A DNA stretch of 64,000 nucleotides from an uncultured Pelagibacteraceae bacterium. GTDB lineage: Bacteria > Pseudomonadota > Alphaproteobacteria > Pelagibacterales > Pelagibacteraceae. A program made the translations under genes and the position numbers. Location: assembly GCA_902574705.1 (NCBI GenBank), contig CACGOM010000001.1, forward strand, positions 1 to 64,000. The letters run 5' to 3'. Below the pieces are notes generated by a model. It was not told the origin of the DNA. It saw only the letters and a program-made list of their open reading frames with translations, and did no database searches. Shown here in pieces: positions 27,592 through 35,687 of this stretch. Positions within the stretch are counted from its first letter, which is position 1. Each line of letters starts with the position of its first letter.

Positions 27592-28533
27592 ATGTGCGGA
27601 ATAGCTGGATTAATTCATAGAGGAAAGTCTTCAAACGTTGGAAGTGAATTGCAACAAATGCTTCAAGCATTGAAGCATAGAGGGCCGGACTCAACTGGTT
27701 ATGCTTTATATGCAGAAAATGATGGCAAGAATTTCATTATGAGATTTAAAGTAGGAGAAAATGTTGGTGAAGGTAGTACTTCAGTAAACGAAGACGCTAG
27801 TGTTTACGATGAAAGAAAAAAACTAGTAGATCAAATGTTAAAAGAATTAGGAGCAAATATAGTAAAAGATGAAAAGTTAACTCCATATTCTTATAGATAT
27901 GAAATGCAATTTGATAAGGACTTGATGGAGTTTTCAAAAAAAATTGAAAGTATTAATGGAGTGGAAATTTTATCAATAGGAAAATCTTTAGAATTAATTA
28001 AAGATTTAGGCGATGCCGCTGCAGTTTCAGAAAGATATGGATTAGGTGATGTTAAAGGTACACATGCTATTGGACATGCAAGAATGGCAACTGAATCAGG
28101 TGTAGATATTAAGTCAGCCCACCCTTTTTGGGGATACCCATTTAGCGATGTTTCTGTGGTTCATAACGGTCAATTAACTAATTACTGGAATAATAGAAGA
28201 GTTCTAGAAAATAAAGGCATGAGATTTATGTCTGAATGTGATTCAGAGTTAATCGCAGTGTATCTTGCTGAAAAAATGAGAAATGGTGCAACTTTAGAAG
28301 AAGGAATGAAAGACTCGTTAACTGGTTTAGATGGAGTGTTCACGTACTTTGTTGCAACTAAAGATTCATTGGGTATGGCTAAAGATACTATGGCTGCAAA
28401 ACCCTTAGTTCTTTATGAGTCAGATGATTTAGTAGCAATGGGATCAGAGGAAATTGCAATACGATCAATTCTTCCACAAGAAATAGATACTTATGATCCA
28501 TTCGATGGAGAGGTAAAGGTATGGCGAATTTAA
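27592..28533 (+). CDS. mgsA: N-methylglutamate synthase subunit A (GlxB-like amidotransferase)
   Basis: 313 aa. Class II glutamine amidotransferase with the N-terminal nucleophile Cys2 (MCGIAGLIHRG) and the RHRGPDSTG-type motif LKHRGPDSTGY; SVVHNGQLTN and ATESGVDIKSAHP are further active-site segments. It corresponds to the amidotransferase part of glutamate synthase and provides the gamma-glutamyl-amide hydrolysis step for the Mgs complex. A strong RBS AAAGGGGAAAT precedes it. It overlaps mgsB by 13 nt. Confidence 0.88.
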   Translation: MCGIAGLIHRGKSSNVGSELQQMLQALKHRGPDSTGYALYAENDGKNFIMRFKVGENVGEGSTSVNEDASVYDERKKLVDQMLKELGANIVKDEKLTPYSYRYEMQFDKDLMEFSKKIESINGVEILSIGKSLELIKDLGDAAAVSERYGLGDVKGTHAIGHARMATESGVDIKSAHPFWGYPFSDVSVVHNGQLTNYWNNRRVLENKGMRFMSECDSELIAVYLAEKMRNGATLEEGMKDSLTGLDGVFTYFVATKDSLGMAKDTMAAKPLVLYESDDLVAMGSEEIAIRSILPQEIDTYDPFDGEVKVWRI

Positions 28534-29375
28534 AAACTTCAGAAAAAAAAACAAAAGCACAATCAATGGGACTTCATACTGAAGTCTTAACTGGAAAAAC
28601 TCAACAAAAATTCTTTAATCCTGATGAGGCTGAAAATTTCTACTATTGGGGAACATATGATGTAGATTTTAATAAAAGAACTGATCTTGATGTCAAAGAT
28701 TTAGATTGTAAAGAAGCAAATAGAAAAATCGATGATTTAATGAGTCAAGGTTATGGGACTATAGTAATTAAAAATCCACAAGGAAAACACAGCTTGGGCG
28801 TAGGGATACTTAATAAACTAAATTTAATCTTTGAGGGTAGCTTGGGATATTTTGGTGTTGGCTCAATTGATGGTCCTACTGTTAGAATAAACGGCAGAGT
28901 AGGATGGTCTTGTGCAGAAAACATGATGGCAGGAAAAGTAGTTATTGAAAAAAATGCAGGATCTTGCTTTGGGGCGGCTATAAGAGGGGGCGATCTTATT
29001 TGTAAAGGAAGTGTTGGTGCAAGAACAGGAATCGACCAAAAAGGTGGAACAATAATTATTGGTGGAGATGCAGGTGCATTTACAGGTTTCATGATGCAAA
29101 GAGGAAGAATAGTAATTTTGGGTGATGTAGGAATAAACCTTGGAGACTCTATGTATGATGGGACTATTTATGTAGGTGGAAAAATAGGTTCATTTGGAAG
29201 TGATGCCGTAGAGTCGCCTATGACAAAAAGTGATATGGATTGGTTAAAAAGAAAACTTAAAGTAGCAGAAATTGGTGAAAATTTTGATATTTCTAAAATG
29301 ACAAAAGTAGTAGCTGGTAAAAAATTATGGAATTACGACGCATTAGAACCAACTGAGAAAAAAGGAGCTATATAA
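28521..29375 (+). CDS. mgsB: N-methylglutamate synthase subunit B (GlxC-like GXGXG protein)
   Basis: 284 aa. It matches the C-terminal GXGXG beta-helix domain of glutamate synthase: repeated segments such as GSIDGPTVRINGRVGWSC, CKGSVGARTGIDQKGG and GDVGINLGDSMYDGTIYVGG. This part has a structural role, connecting the amidotransferase and FMN subunits. The start overlaps mgsA by 13 nt and the end is 1 nt before mgsC, so all three subunits are coupled in translation. Confidence 0.88.
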   Translation: MANLKTSEKKTKAQSMGLHTEVLTGKTQQKFFNPDEAENFYYWGTYDVDFNKRTDLDVKDLDCKEANRKIDDLMSQGYGTIVIKNPQGKHSLGVGILNKLNLIFEGSLGYFGVGSIDGPTVRINGRVGWSCAENMMAGKVVIEKNAGSCFGAAIRGGDLICKGSVGARTGIDQKGGTIIIGGDAGAFTGFMMQRGRIVILGDVGINLGDSMYDGTIYVGGKIGSFGSDAVESPMTKSDMDWLKRKLKVAEIGENFDISKMTKVVAGKKLWNYDALEPTEKKGAI

Positions 29376-29376
29376 A

Positions 29377-30774
29377 ATGGCAAAAAAAAAGAAAAATGGA
29401 AAATCAAACGGTCACTCTAACGGAAATGGTAAGAGTGAGTTTTCAAAAAGAAATAAAAGTTTATTAGGTTATAATTCAATTTTTACACCTGAAGTAATTG
29501 ATGACATCCATATAAAAGCTCAGCTTGGAAGATACAGAATGAGAGGAATGGCTTTAATGAAAAAAATTCCTACATTTGATGATCTTGTGTTTTTGCCTGG
29601 AACTTTAACAAGATTTGTAATTGAAGGTTATAGAGAAAAGTGTGAAACAAAAACTGTTATCGGTCCAAGATGTGAAAATCCAATTGAATTGGATATACCA
29701 GTTTATATTACTGGAATGAGTTTTGGTGCATTGTCTTATGAAGCAAAAACTGCTCTAGCAAGAGGTGCTACGATGGCTGGAAGCGCCACATGCTCTGGTG
29801 AAGGTGGAATGATACCTGATGAGAGAAGATATTCAGAAAAATGGTACTATCAATGTATTCAATCAAGATATGGTTTTAATCCACATCACGCTCAACTTGC
29901 AGATGGTATAGAAGTATTTATAGGACAAGGTCAAAAAGTTGGTATGGGAGGACACTTAATGGGTCAAAAGGTTACCGACCAAGTTGCTGAGATGAGATCA
30001 CTTCCAGCTGGTATTGACCAAAGGTCACCAGCAAGACACCCTGATTGGTTAGGACCAGATGATCTTGCATTAAAGGTTCAGGAATTAAGAGAATTAACTA
30101 AAAATAAAGTACCAATCCAATTAAAACTTGGGGCCGCAAAAGTATATGACGATGTGCGTATGGCGGCTAAGTGTGATCCTGACTCGATTTACCTTGATGG
30201 AATGGAAGGATCAACTGGTGCTGGACCGCATATAGCTGCAGCTAATACAGGTATACCTGGAATTGCTGCTATAAGAGAAGCTAGAAGAGCAATAGATGAT
30301 GTTGGAAAAACTGGAAAAGTTACGTTGATCTATGCCGGCGGAGTTAGAGACGGTGCAGATATGGCAAAAGCACTTGCTTTAGGTGCAGATGCGATAGCAA
30401 TTGGAACAGGAGCAATGGTAGCTTTAAATTGTAATAAAGAAATACCTGAGTCAGATTTTGAAAAAGAAATGGGTGTTCCGGCTGGACATTGTTACCATTG
30501 TCATACTGGCAGATGCCCAGTAGGTGTTGCAACGCAAGATCCAAAATTAAGAAAAAGATTAAATCCAGATGAAGCAGCGTTAAGAGTATACAACTATTTA
30601 CATGCAATGACTTTAGAAGCGCAACTTCTTGCAAGAGCTTGTGGTAAAACAAATATACACTCTTTAGAACCTGAGGATATGGCAGCTTTAACAATGGAAG
30701 CTTCTGCGCTTGCAAAAGTTCCATTATCAGGAACTAATCATACTGTTGGAGTTGATGACTTCCACAAAATATAG
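29377..30774 (+). CDS. mgsC: N-methylglutamate synthase subunit C (GlxD-like, FMN/Fe-S)
   Basis: 465 aa. Glutamate synthase alpha/beta-barrel domain: IYLDGMEGSTGAGPH, IYAGGVRDGADMAKALALGADAIAIG for FMN, and the CYHCHTGRCPVGV cluster for a 3Fe-4S centre. With MgsA and MgsB it converts methylamine-derived gamma-glutamyl amide and a keto acid to N-methylglutamate. The first ~25 residues are a Lys/Asn/Gly-rich extension (KKKKNGKSNGHSNGNG). The next gene starts 8 nt downstream. Confidence 0.9.
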   Translation: MAKKKKNGKSNGHSNGNGKSEFSKRNKSLLGYNSIFTPEVIDDIHIKAQLGRYRMRGMALMKKIPTFDDLVFLPGTLTRFVIEGYREKCETKTVIGPRCENPIELDIPVYITGMSFGALSYEAKTALARGATMAGSATCSGEGGMIPDERRYSEKWYYQCIQSRYGFNPHHAQLADGIEVFIGQGQKVGMGGHLMGQKVTDQVAEMRSLPAGIDQRSPARHPDWLGPDDLALKVQELRELTKNKVPIQLKLGAAKVYDDVRMAAKCDPDSIYLDGMEGSTGAGPHIAAANTGIPGIAAIREARRAIDDVGKTGKVTLIYAGGVRDGADMAKALALGADAIAIGTGAMVALNCNKEIPESDFEKEMGVPAGHCYHCHTGRCPVGVATQDPKLRKRLNPDEAALRVYNYLHAMTLEAQLLARACGKTNIHSLEPEDMAALTMEASALAKVPLSGTNHTVGVDDFHKI

Positions 30775-30782
30775 GAAATTAA

Positions 30783-31193
30783 ATGGCAAAGAAAAAAAAT
30801 AAACCAAAGAAAAAAGAAAAAGAAGTAAAAGGTCAATTAGGAAAGAAAAAAGAGACTGCTAGAGAAAAAATGATTGGTCAAACTATTGGTTATCGTTACG
30901 ATGTTAACCTGCTGCCTGATTACGCTAGATTAACTCCTTTCTTGAAAAAATATATAGAAGCAATGGGTTGGGATGATCTCAACTGGTTAGAAGACGTACA
31001 TATGGGATATGAAGAGGACAGGCCAGCAGTATTTGATAGAAATGCAAATGGTTGGGTAACAATACCTAAAAAAATTAAATTACCTAATAATCAGCAAGAC
31101 AGAGACATGATTGCTAGAGAATTGTTGGTAAAATTTCAAATGTCTCCAAATCATCCTTTGGTAGATCTAAAAAAAGCATATAGAAAATTTTAA
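30783..31193 (+). CDS. Conserved hypothetical protein of the mgs operon
   Basis: 136 aa, 8 nt after mgsC. The first 30 residues are Lys/Glu-rich and probably disordered (KKKNKPKKKEKEVKG), like the N-terminus of MgsC. The rest is a soluble domain with YRYDVNLLPDYARLTPFLKKYIEAMGWDD and a C-terminal helix. No membrane segment or catalytic motif is seen. Operon position suggests a role with Mgs, perhaps assembly; I do not recognise a family. Confidence 0.6.
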   Translation: MAKKKNKPKKKEKEVKGQLGKKKETAREKMIGQTIGYRYDVNLLPDYARLTPFLKKYIEAMGWDDLNWLEDVHMGYEEDRPAVFDRNANGWVTIPKKIKLPNNQQDRDMIARELLVKFQMSPNHPLVDLKKAYRKF

Positions 31194-31371
31194 AATCAAA
31201 AAATTATTTGGTTCTAGTATTGGTTGATTAATAATCAACTTTATCAACTAAAACGTACCTTTTTACTATTGTTATTAGTTTTTCAATAAAATAAATTTAA
31301 CAAAAAGTTTAGGTATGCGGAAATATTATTAAAGCATTCTTAAATTTGTAAATTAAAGGGAGGAAAGCACG
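31194..31371 (+). promoter_or_regulatory. amt upstream region with perfect inverted repeat
   Basis: 178 bases between the 136-aa gene and amt. It holds the inverted repeat GTTGATT-AAT-AATCAAC (31223-31239), which could be an operator or, with the following TTTATC, a weak terminator of the mgs transcript. An RBS GGGAGGAAAG lies 5 nt before the amt ATG. A promoter for amt is expected here, but no clear -35/-10 pair stands out. Confidence 0.45.
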
Positions 31372-32772
31372 ATGACTGATCAACTTAGTGCATTGACGAC
31401 CATATTTACTGAATTCTACTATTGGGTAACTGTAGTACTTATGTTCCTAATTCACGTAGGTTTCTGTATGTATGAGGTTGGAGCCTCTAGATATAAACAT
31501 CACCAACATACATTGATGAAGAATACAATGTTAATACCATTGGTTACAATAACATGGTTCTTTTTTGGTTGGTGGATATATTGGGCGTTTCCAACAGGAC
31601 CGGGTTTAGCACCTTCTATTATGAACGAAAGTGCAGCATTAATTACGGACGAGTCCGCATTTAGTGCAACTTGGTATACTGCTACAAGTGATTTAATGGC
31701 AATAAACCTTAACGACCACATAAGTGGTGTGTTCTGGGCAGCATTTCTATTATTTTCATGGACAGCAGCTTCAATCGTTTCAGGTGCTGTAATTGAAAGA
31801 ATTACAACATTTGCATTTGGTATCTTGGCAATAGCTATTGGTTCGGTATTCTGGACAATAGATGCTGCATGGGGATGGCATTTCGACGGTTGGATGTTAA
31901 AAATATTAGGTTATCACGATGCTTATGCATCGGGAGTAATTCACGCAATAGCAGGAGGATTTGCTCTTGGAATTCTAGTTGTTCTAGGACCAAGAATAGG
32001 AAAATTCTCATCTAGCGGAGAACCTAGAAATATAGGACCAAGAAATCCTTGGTTAGTAACAGTAGGATTATTTTTAATTTATACTGGTTTCTGGGGTTTT
32101 TATGCAGCGTGTAATATTCCAATCTATGATTTAGGACCTGAATATGGAATGGAAGGAGTAACATTCTGGACTGCAACAAACATTTATGTAACACCAACTA
32201 CTTTAAGTGGTATTACATTTAACTTCTTGATGTCGCTATCGGGAGGATTGTTGGCTGGGTATGTTATATCTAAAGGTGATCCTTTCTGGACATATTCAAG
32301 TGGACTAGCAGGAGTAATAACAGCTTCAGCAGGTAACGACTTATATCACCCAATTCAAGCAATGATAATCGCAATGATTGGTGTTTGGGTTGCTTACAAA
32401 CTGCATTATTGGGTTGAGCGTAAGTTCAAAATCGATGATGCTGTTGGAGCAGTTGCTGTTCACGGTTATGCTGGTTTCGTAGGATTAGTTATTTGTGGGT
32501 TTGTTCTAAATGGTTATCCATCATCTGGTTACAGTGTTGGAGCTATGTGGGATGGATCAACTTATGCTGCAATAAATCCATTAGGAATGTTTATTGGAGC
32601 AATAATTATGTTCTTCGTTCTAGGGTTTTTCCCTGGCTACATAATTGCTAGAGTTCTTCACGCTATTGGTAAATTAAGAATACCAAGAGAAGTGGAATTA
32701 GCAGGTCTAGATTATCAAATATTAGAGGATGCGAGCAGTGATGAAAAAGCCGTCGCATCATCTTCAAGGTAA
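31372..32772 (+). CDS. amt: Ammonium/methylammonium transporter, Amt family
   Basis: 466 aa, about 11 transmembrane segments. The pore histidines are present: one in DAYASGVIHAIAGG, preceded by the conserved Asp, and one in AVAVHGYAGFVG. The sequence is divergent from GlnK-linked AmtB, and no glnK gene is adjacent. Its place between mgsABC and gmaS suggests uptake or retention of methylammonium as well as ammonium. This is inference; Amt proteins are known to carry both. It is followed 12 nt later by a small membrane protein gene with a strong GGAGG RBS. Confidence 0.88.
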   Translation: MTDQLSALTTIFTEFYYWVTVVLMFLIHVGFCMYEVGASRYKHHQHTLMKNTMLIPLVTITWFFFGWWIYWAFPTGPGLAPSIMNESAALITDESAFSATWYTATSDLMAINLNDHISGVFWAAFLLFSWTAASIVSGAVIERITTFAFGILAIAIGSVFWTIDAAWGWHFDGWMLKILGYHDAYASGVIHAIAGGFALGILVVLGPRIGKFSSSGEPRNIGPRNPWLVTVGLFLIYTGFWGFYAACNIPIYDLGPEYGMEGVTFWTATNIYVTPTTLSGITFNFLMSLSGGLLAGYVISKGDPFWTYSSGLAGVITASAGNDLYHPIQAMIIAMIGVWVAYKLHYWVERKFKIDDAVGAVAVHGYAGFVGLVICGFVLNGYPSSGYSVGAMWDGSTYAAINPLGMFIGAIIMFFVLGFFPGYIIARVLHAIGKLRIPREVELAGLDYQILEDASSDEKAVASSSR

Positions 32773-32784
32773 AGGAGGTTAACT

Positions 32785-33006
32785 ATGGCTACAGTAAGTA
32801 ACTGGATAGATCATCTGAGTGCCTCTGAAGTTGCAGGGGCAGTTTACCCAGGAGTCGGTTCTGAGGGTATTCTTGTAATTGTTGGTATTATAATTTGGAT
32901 AGGCTGGCATGTTGTTTCAAGCATGCAAGAGTCTAACAAAATGAATGATATCGCAAGAAGAAGACCTGGAAAAGATGACTGGAAAAGCAACACACCTGAC
33001 TGGTAA
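32785..33006 (+). CDS. Small single-TM protein paired with Amt
   Basis: 73 aa, strong RBS AAAGGAGG 7 nt upstream of ATG. One hydrophobic segment, GILVIVGIIIWIGWHVV, with a short N-terminal part and a basic C-terminal tail (RRRPGKDDW). It is co-transcribed with amt (12 nt gap). No homologue recognised. It may be a small accessory subunit of the transporter. Real-gene status rests on the RBS, codon use and membrane design. Confidence 0.65.
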   Translation: MATVSNWIDHLSASEVAGAVYPGVGSEGILVIVGIIIWIGWHVVSSMQESNKMNDIARRRPGKDDWKSNTPDW

Positions 33007-33018
33007 ATAATAGGTCTT

Positions 33019-33042
33019 GAGGGCGCATTAAACTGCGCCCTC
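33019..33042 (+). other. GC-rich hairpin after the amt unit
   Basis: Perfect 9-bp stem GAGGGCGCA / TGCGCCCTC with loop TTAAAC, 12 nt after the stop of the 73-aa gene. It stands out in this AT-rich DNA. The usual T-run is missing on both strands, so it may be a weak terminator or an mRNA 3'-end stabiliser. The next small ORF starts only 8 nt later. Confidence 0.65.
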
Positions 33043-33050
33043 TTCAAAAG

Positions 33051-33209
33051 ATGGAAGAAAACAATCAAAAAGAACGAGAAAATAAAACACCTAGTAAAAT
33101 GGCTAGGCTAGCTTGGCCTAAAGCCAAGTATGGTGTTATAATTGCAATAATAATAATTGTGGTGGTAAATTTAATATACTACAAAGACGTAATAAAAAGT
33201 TTTTTTTAA
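33051..33209 (+). CDS. 52-aa single-TM membrane protein (not in ORF track)
   Basis: ATG at 33051, TAA at 33207-33209. The N-terminal 28 residues are hydrophilic and basic (MEENNQKERENK), followed by one transmembrane segment YGVIIAIIIIVVVNLIYY and a short tail KDVIKSFF. It ends 2 nt before gmaS, which suggests coupled translation. There is no clear Shine-Dalgarno; the start follows the hairpin by 8 nt. Family unknown. Confidence 0.5.
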   Translation: MEENNQKERENKTPSKMARLAWPKAKYGVIIAIIIIVVVNLIYYKDVIKSFF

Positions 33210-33211
33210 AA

Positions 33212-34537
33212 ATGTCAAAAAATCTTTCAAGAATTGCAAAACAAAAAAAAATAAAATACTTTCTCATTAGTTTTGTAGATTTATTTGGAGTTTTAAGATC
33301 TAAACTTGTTCCAGCAAGAGCGATTGGTGAAATGCAAAAAAATGGAGCTGGTTTTGCTGGTTTTGCTACTTGGCTAGATATGACTCCAGCAGACACTGAT
33401 ATGTTTGCAATCCCTGATCCTGATAGTTTAATCATTTTACCATGGAATAGAGAAGTTGGTTGGTTAGCTTCTGATTTATGGATGGATGGAAAACCTGTAG
33501 ATGCATCTCCGAGGATAATGCTAAAAAAACAAATAGAAAAATTATCTAAAAGAAATTTAAAAATGAAATCAGGTGTGGAATGTGAATATTTTTTATTGTC
33601 TGAAGATGGAAAATCAATATCAGATCCAAAAGATATACAATCAAAACCTTGCTATGATCAATCTGCATTAATGAGAAGATATGAATTAATTAAAGAAATT
33701 TGCGATTGTATGATTGAACTTGGATGGAACCCATATCAAAATGATCATGAGGACGCCAATGGTCAATTTGAGATGAATTGGGATTATTCAGATAGTTTAA
33801 TCACGGCTGATAGACATACATTCTTTAAATTTATGGTTAAATCTTTAGCTGAAAAACATGGATTAAGAGCAACTTTTATGCCTAAACCATTCACAAACTT
33901 AACAGGAAACGGTTGTCATGCTCACATTTCTTTATGGGATGGAAAATCAAATAAATTTTTAGAAAAAGGAGATAGGTTAGGTTTAAGTAAATTGGCATAT
34001 AATTTTTTAGGTGGAATAATAAAAAATGCAACATCTTTAGCTGCATTCTTTAATCCAACAATCAACAGTTATAGGAGGATAAATGCACCTCCAACAAAAT
34101 CAGGTGCAAGTTGGTCACCAAGCAGTATTTCTTATACTGGAAACAACAGAACTCATATGATTAGAGTCCCAGATCCAGGAAGGTTTGAACTTAGATTGAT
34201 GGATGGATCATCAAATCCATATTTGCTTCAAGCAGGAGTTATGGCCGCAGGACTAGATGGTATAAATAATAAAACTGATCCAGGAGAACCATTATTTTGT
34301 AATATGTATACAGATCATAAAAATTATCCAAATTTAGAAAGGCTTCCAAATGAACTTGAGGAATCTTTAGAAAATTTAGAGAATAACAAAATATTAAGAG
34401 AAGCTTTTGGAGAAAAAGTAATTTTAAGCTACGTAAAACTTAAAAAGCAAGAGATAGAGTCTTTTGATAATGAAGAAAGATTCGACAAAAGGTCACCCAT
34501 AACATCTTGGGAAAGAAATAATAGTTTAGACTGCTAA
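33212..34537 (+). CDS. gmaS: Gamma-glutamylmethylamide synthetase (best candidate)
   Basis: 441 aa, GS fold. Motifs HEDANGQFEMNWDY, MPKPFTNLTGNGCHAHISLWDG, STINSYRR-type NPTINSYRRI, and RVPDPGRFELRLMDGSSNPYL closely resemble, from memory, the methylotroph GMAS of about 444 aa. GMAS joins methylamine to glutamate using ATP, the first step of the N-methylglutamate route whose next enzyme, MgsABC, is encoded 3 kb upstream. Ordinary glutamine synthetase is less likely: the N-terminal KYFLISFVDLFGVLRSKLVPA is GMAS-like. Confidence 0.82.
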   Translation: MSKNLSRIAKQKKIKYFLISFVDLFGVLRSKLVPARAIGEMQKNGAGFAGFATWLDMTPADTDMFAIPDPDSLIILPWNREVGWLASDLWMDGKPVDASPRIMLKKQIEKLSKRNLKMKSGVECEYFLLSEDGKSISDPKDIQSKPCYDQSALMRRYELIKEICDCMIELGWNPYQNDHEDANGQFEMNWDYSDSLITADRHTFFKFMVKSLAEKHGLRATFMPKPFTNLTGNGCHAHISLWDGKSNKFLEKGDRLGLSKLAYNFLGGIIKNATSLAAFFNPTINSYRRINAPPTKSGASWSPSSISYTGNNRTHMIRVPDPGRFELRLMDGSSNPYLLQAGVMAAGLDGINNKTDPGEPLFCNMYTDHKNYPNLERLPNELEESLENLENNKILREAFGEKVILSYVKLKKQEIESFDNEERFDKRSPITSWERNNSLDC

Positions 34538-34543
34538 TAACTA

Positions 34544-35683
34544 ATGAGTGATACTGAAGTATTCGGTTGGAAATTTTCTAAATTTATTAATAATAAAAAT
34601 TACGATTTTAATAGGGATAAAATTCTTGATGTATGTGGAGAAGATAATGTTATTGATGCCCATAATCTGATTTCTGGTTGGCAAAATTACAATCCAACAC
34701 CGTTAGTAAAATTAAATAAACTGTCAAAAAAATTCAATTTAAATAATATTTTTTACAAGGATGAATCAAAAAGATTCCATCTAAAATCGTTTAAAGCTTT
34801 AGGGGGTGCTTATGCTGTACAGAAAATTACAAAAGGAAATAAATCTATCACTATTGCAACTGCTACAGCAGGTAACCATGGTAGATCGGTATCTTGGGGA
34901 GCACAGAGACTTGGTTTAAGTTGTAAAATATTTATTAGTGAGTTTGTAAGCGAAGCACGAGCTGATGTAATGAGAAATCTTGGTGCTGACGTTATAAGAG
35001 TAAAAGGTAATTATGAAGCATCCTTAAAAGAATGTATTAAACAATCAAAAATTAATGGTTGGGAAATAATACAAGATGTTGCGTGGGAAGGATATGAAGA
35101 AGTTCCGAAACTAACGATGGCAGGATATTCTGTTATGATAAAAGAAATTTCAAATCAAACAGACCAATATATAACTCATGTTTTTTTACAAGCAGGTGTG
35201 GGTGGAATGGCCTCAGGTGCAATTGCGGGTATTGCTAAATATTTTAAAAGGATACCAAAAATTATTATAGTTGAGCCTGAAACAGCTGATTGCGTTTTAC
35301 AAAGTATAGAAGCAGGCGAAATGCAAAAAATAGATATCAAAAAAGAAAGTATTATGGGTGGAATGTCATGTGGAGAAGTTTCTCTGGTACCTTGGAGAAT
35401 ATTAAAACATGCAGTAAATAATTGTATAAGTATAACAGATGAAAATATAGCTCAAACAATTGCTATGCTTAAAAAAAAAATTTTTAGTGATGAACCAGTT
35501 ATTGGAGGAGAGTGTGCAACGCCTGGTATAATTAGTTTAATAGCAGCCACTGAGAATAAACATATTAAAGATAAATTAGAGATAAATGAAAAATCAAATA
35601 TTCTTTTAATGGGTTGTGAAGGAGATGCAGATGAAAATCTTTACAAAAAATTATTAAATGAAGGTCTTAAACAATTAGTTTAA
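34544..35683 (+). CDS. Diaminopropionate ammonia-lyase-like PLP enzyme
   Basis: 379 aa, fold type II PLP enzyme. The PLP lysine is in HLKSFKALGGAYA; TATAGNHGRSVSWGAQRLG binds the cofactor phosphate side. QDVAWEGYEEVPKLTMAGYSVM and MGGMSCGEVS are the segments that mark the diaminopropionate ammonia-lyase (YgeX) branch, as opposed to threonine deaminase. It would release ammonia and pyruvate from an amino acid. It lies 6 nt after gmaS and 4 nt before the next gene, so it belongs to the operon. Slightly shorter than E. coli DAPAL (about 398 aa). Confidence 0.75.
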   Translation: MSDTEVFGWKFSKFINNKNYDFNRDKILDVCGEDNVIDAHNLISGWQNYNPTPLVKLNKLSKKFNLNNIFYKDESKRFHLKSFKALGGAYAVQKITKGNKSITIATATAGNHGRSVSWGAQRLGLSCKIFISEFVSEARADVMRNLGADVIRVKGNYEASLKECIKQSKINGWEIIQDVAWEGYEEVPKLTMAGYSVMIKEISNQTDQYITHVFLQAGVGGMASGAIAGIAKYFKRIPKIIIVEPETADCVLQSIEAGEMQKIDIKKESIMGGMSCGEVSLVPWRILKHAVNNCISITDENIAQTIAMLKKKIFSDEPVIGGECATPGIISLIAATENKHIKDKLEINEKSNILLMGCEGDADENLYKKLLNEGLKQLV

Positions 35684-35687
35684 ATTT

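Noticed and set aside
28751-29099. Minus-strand ORFs over mgsB
   Set aside because: Low-complexity antisense reading of the Gly-rich GXGXG repeats.
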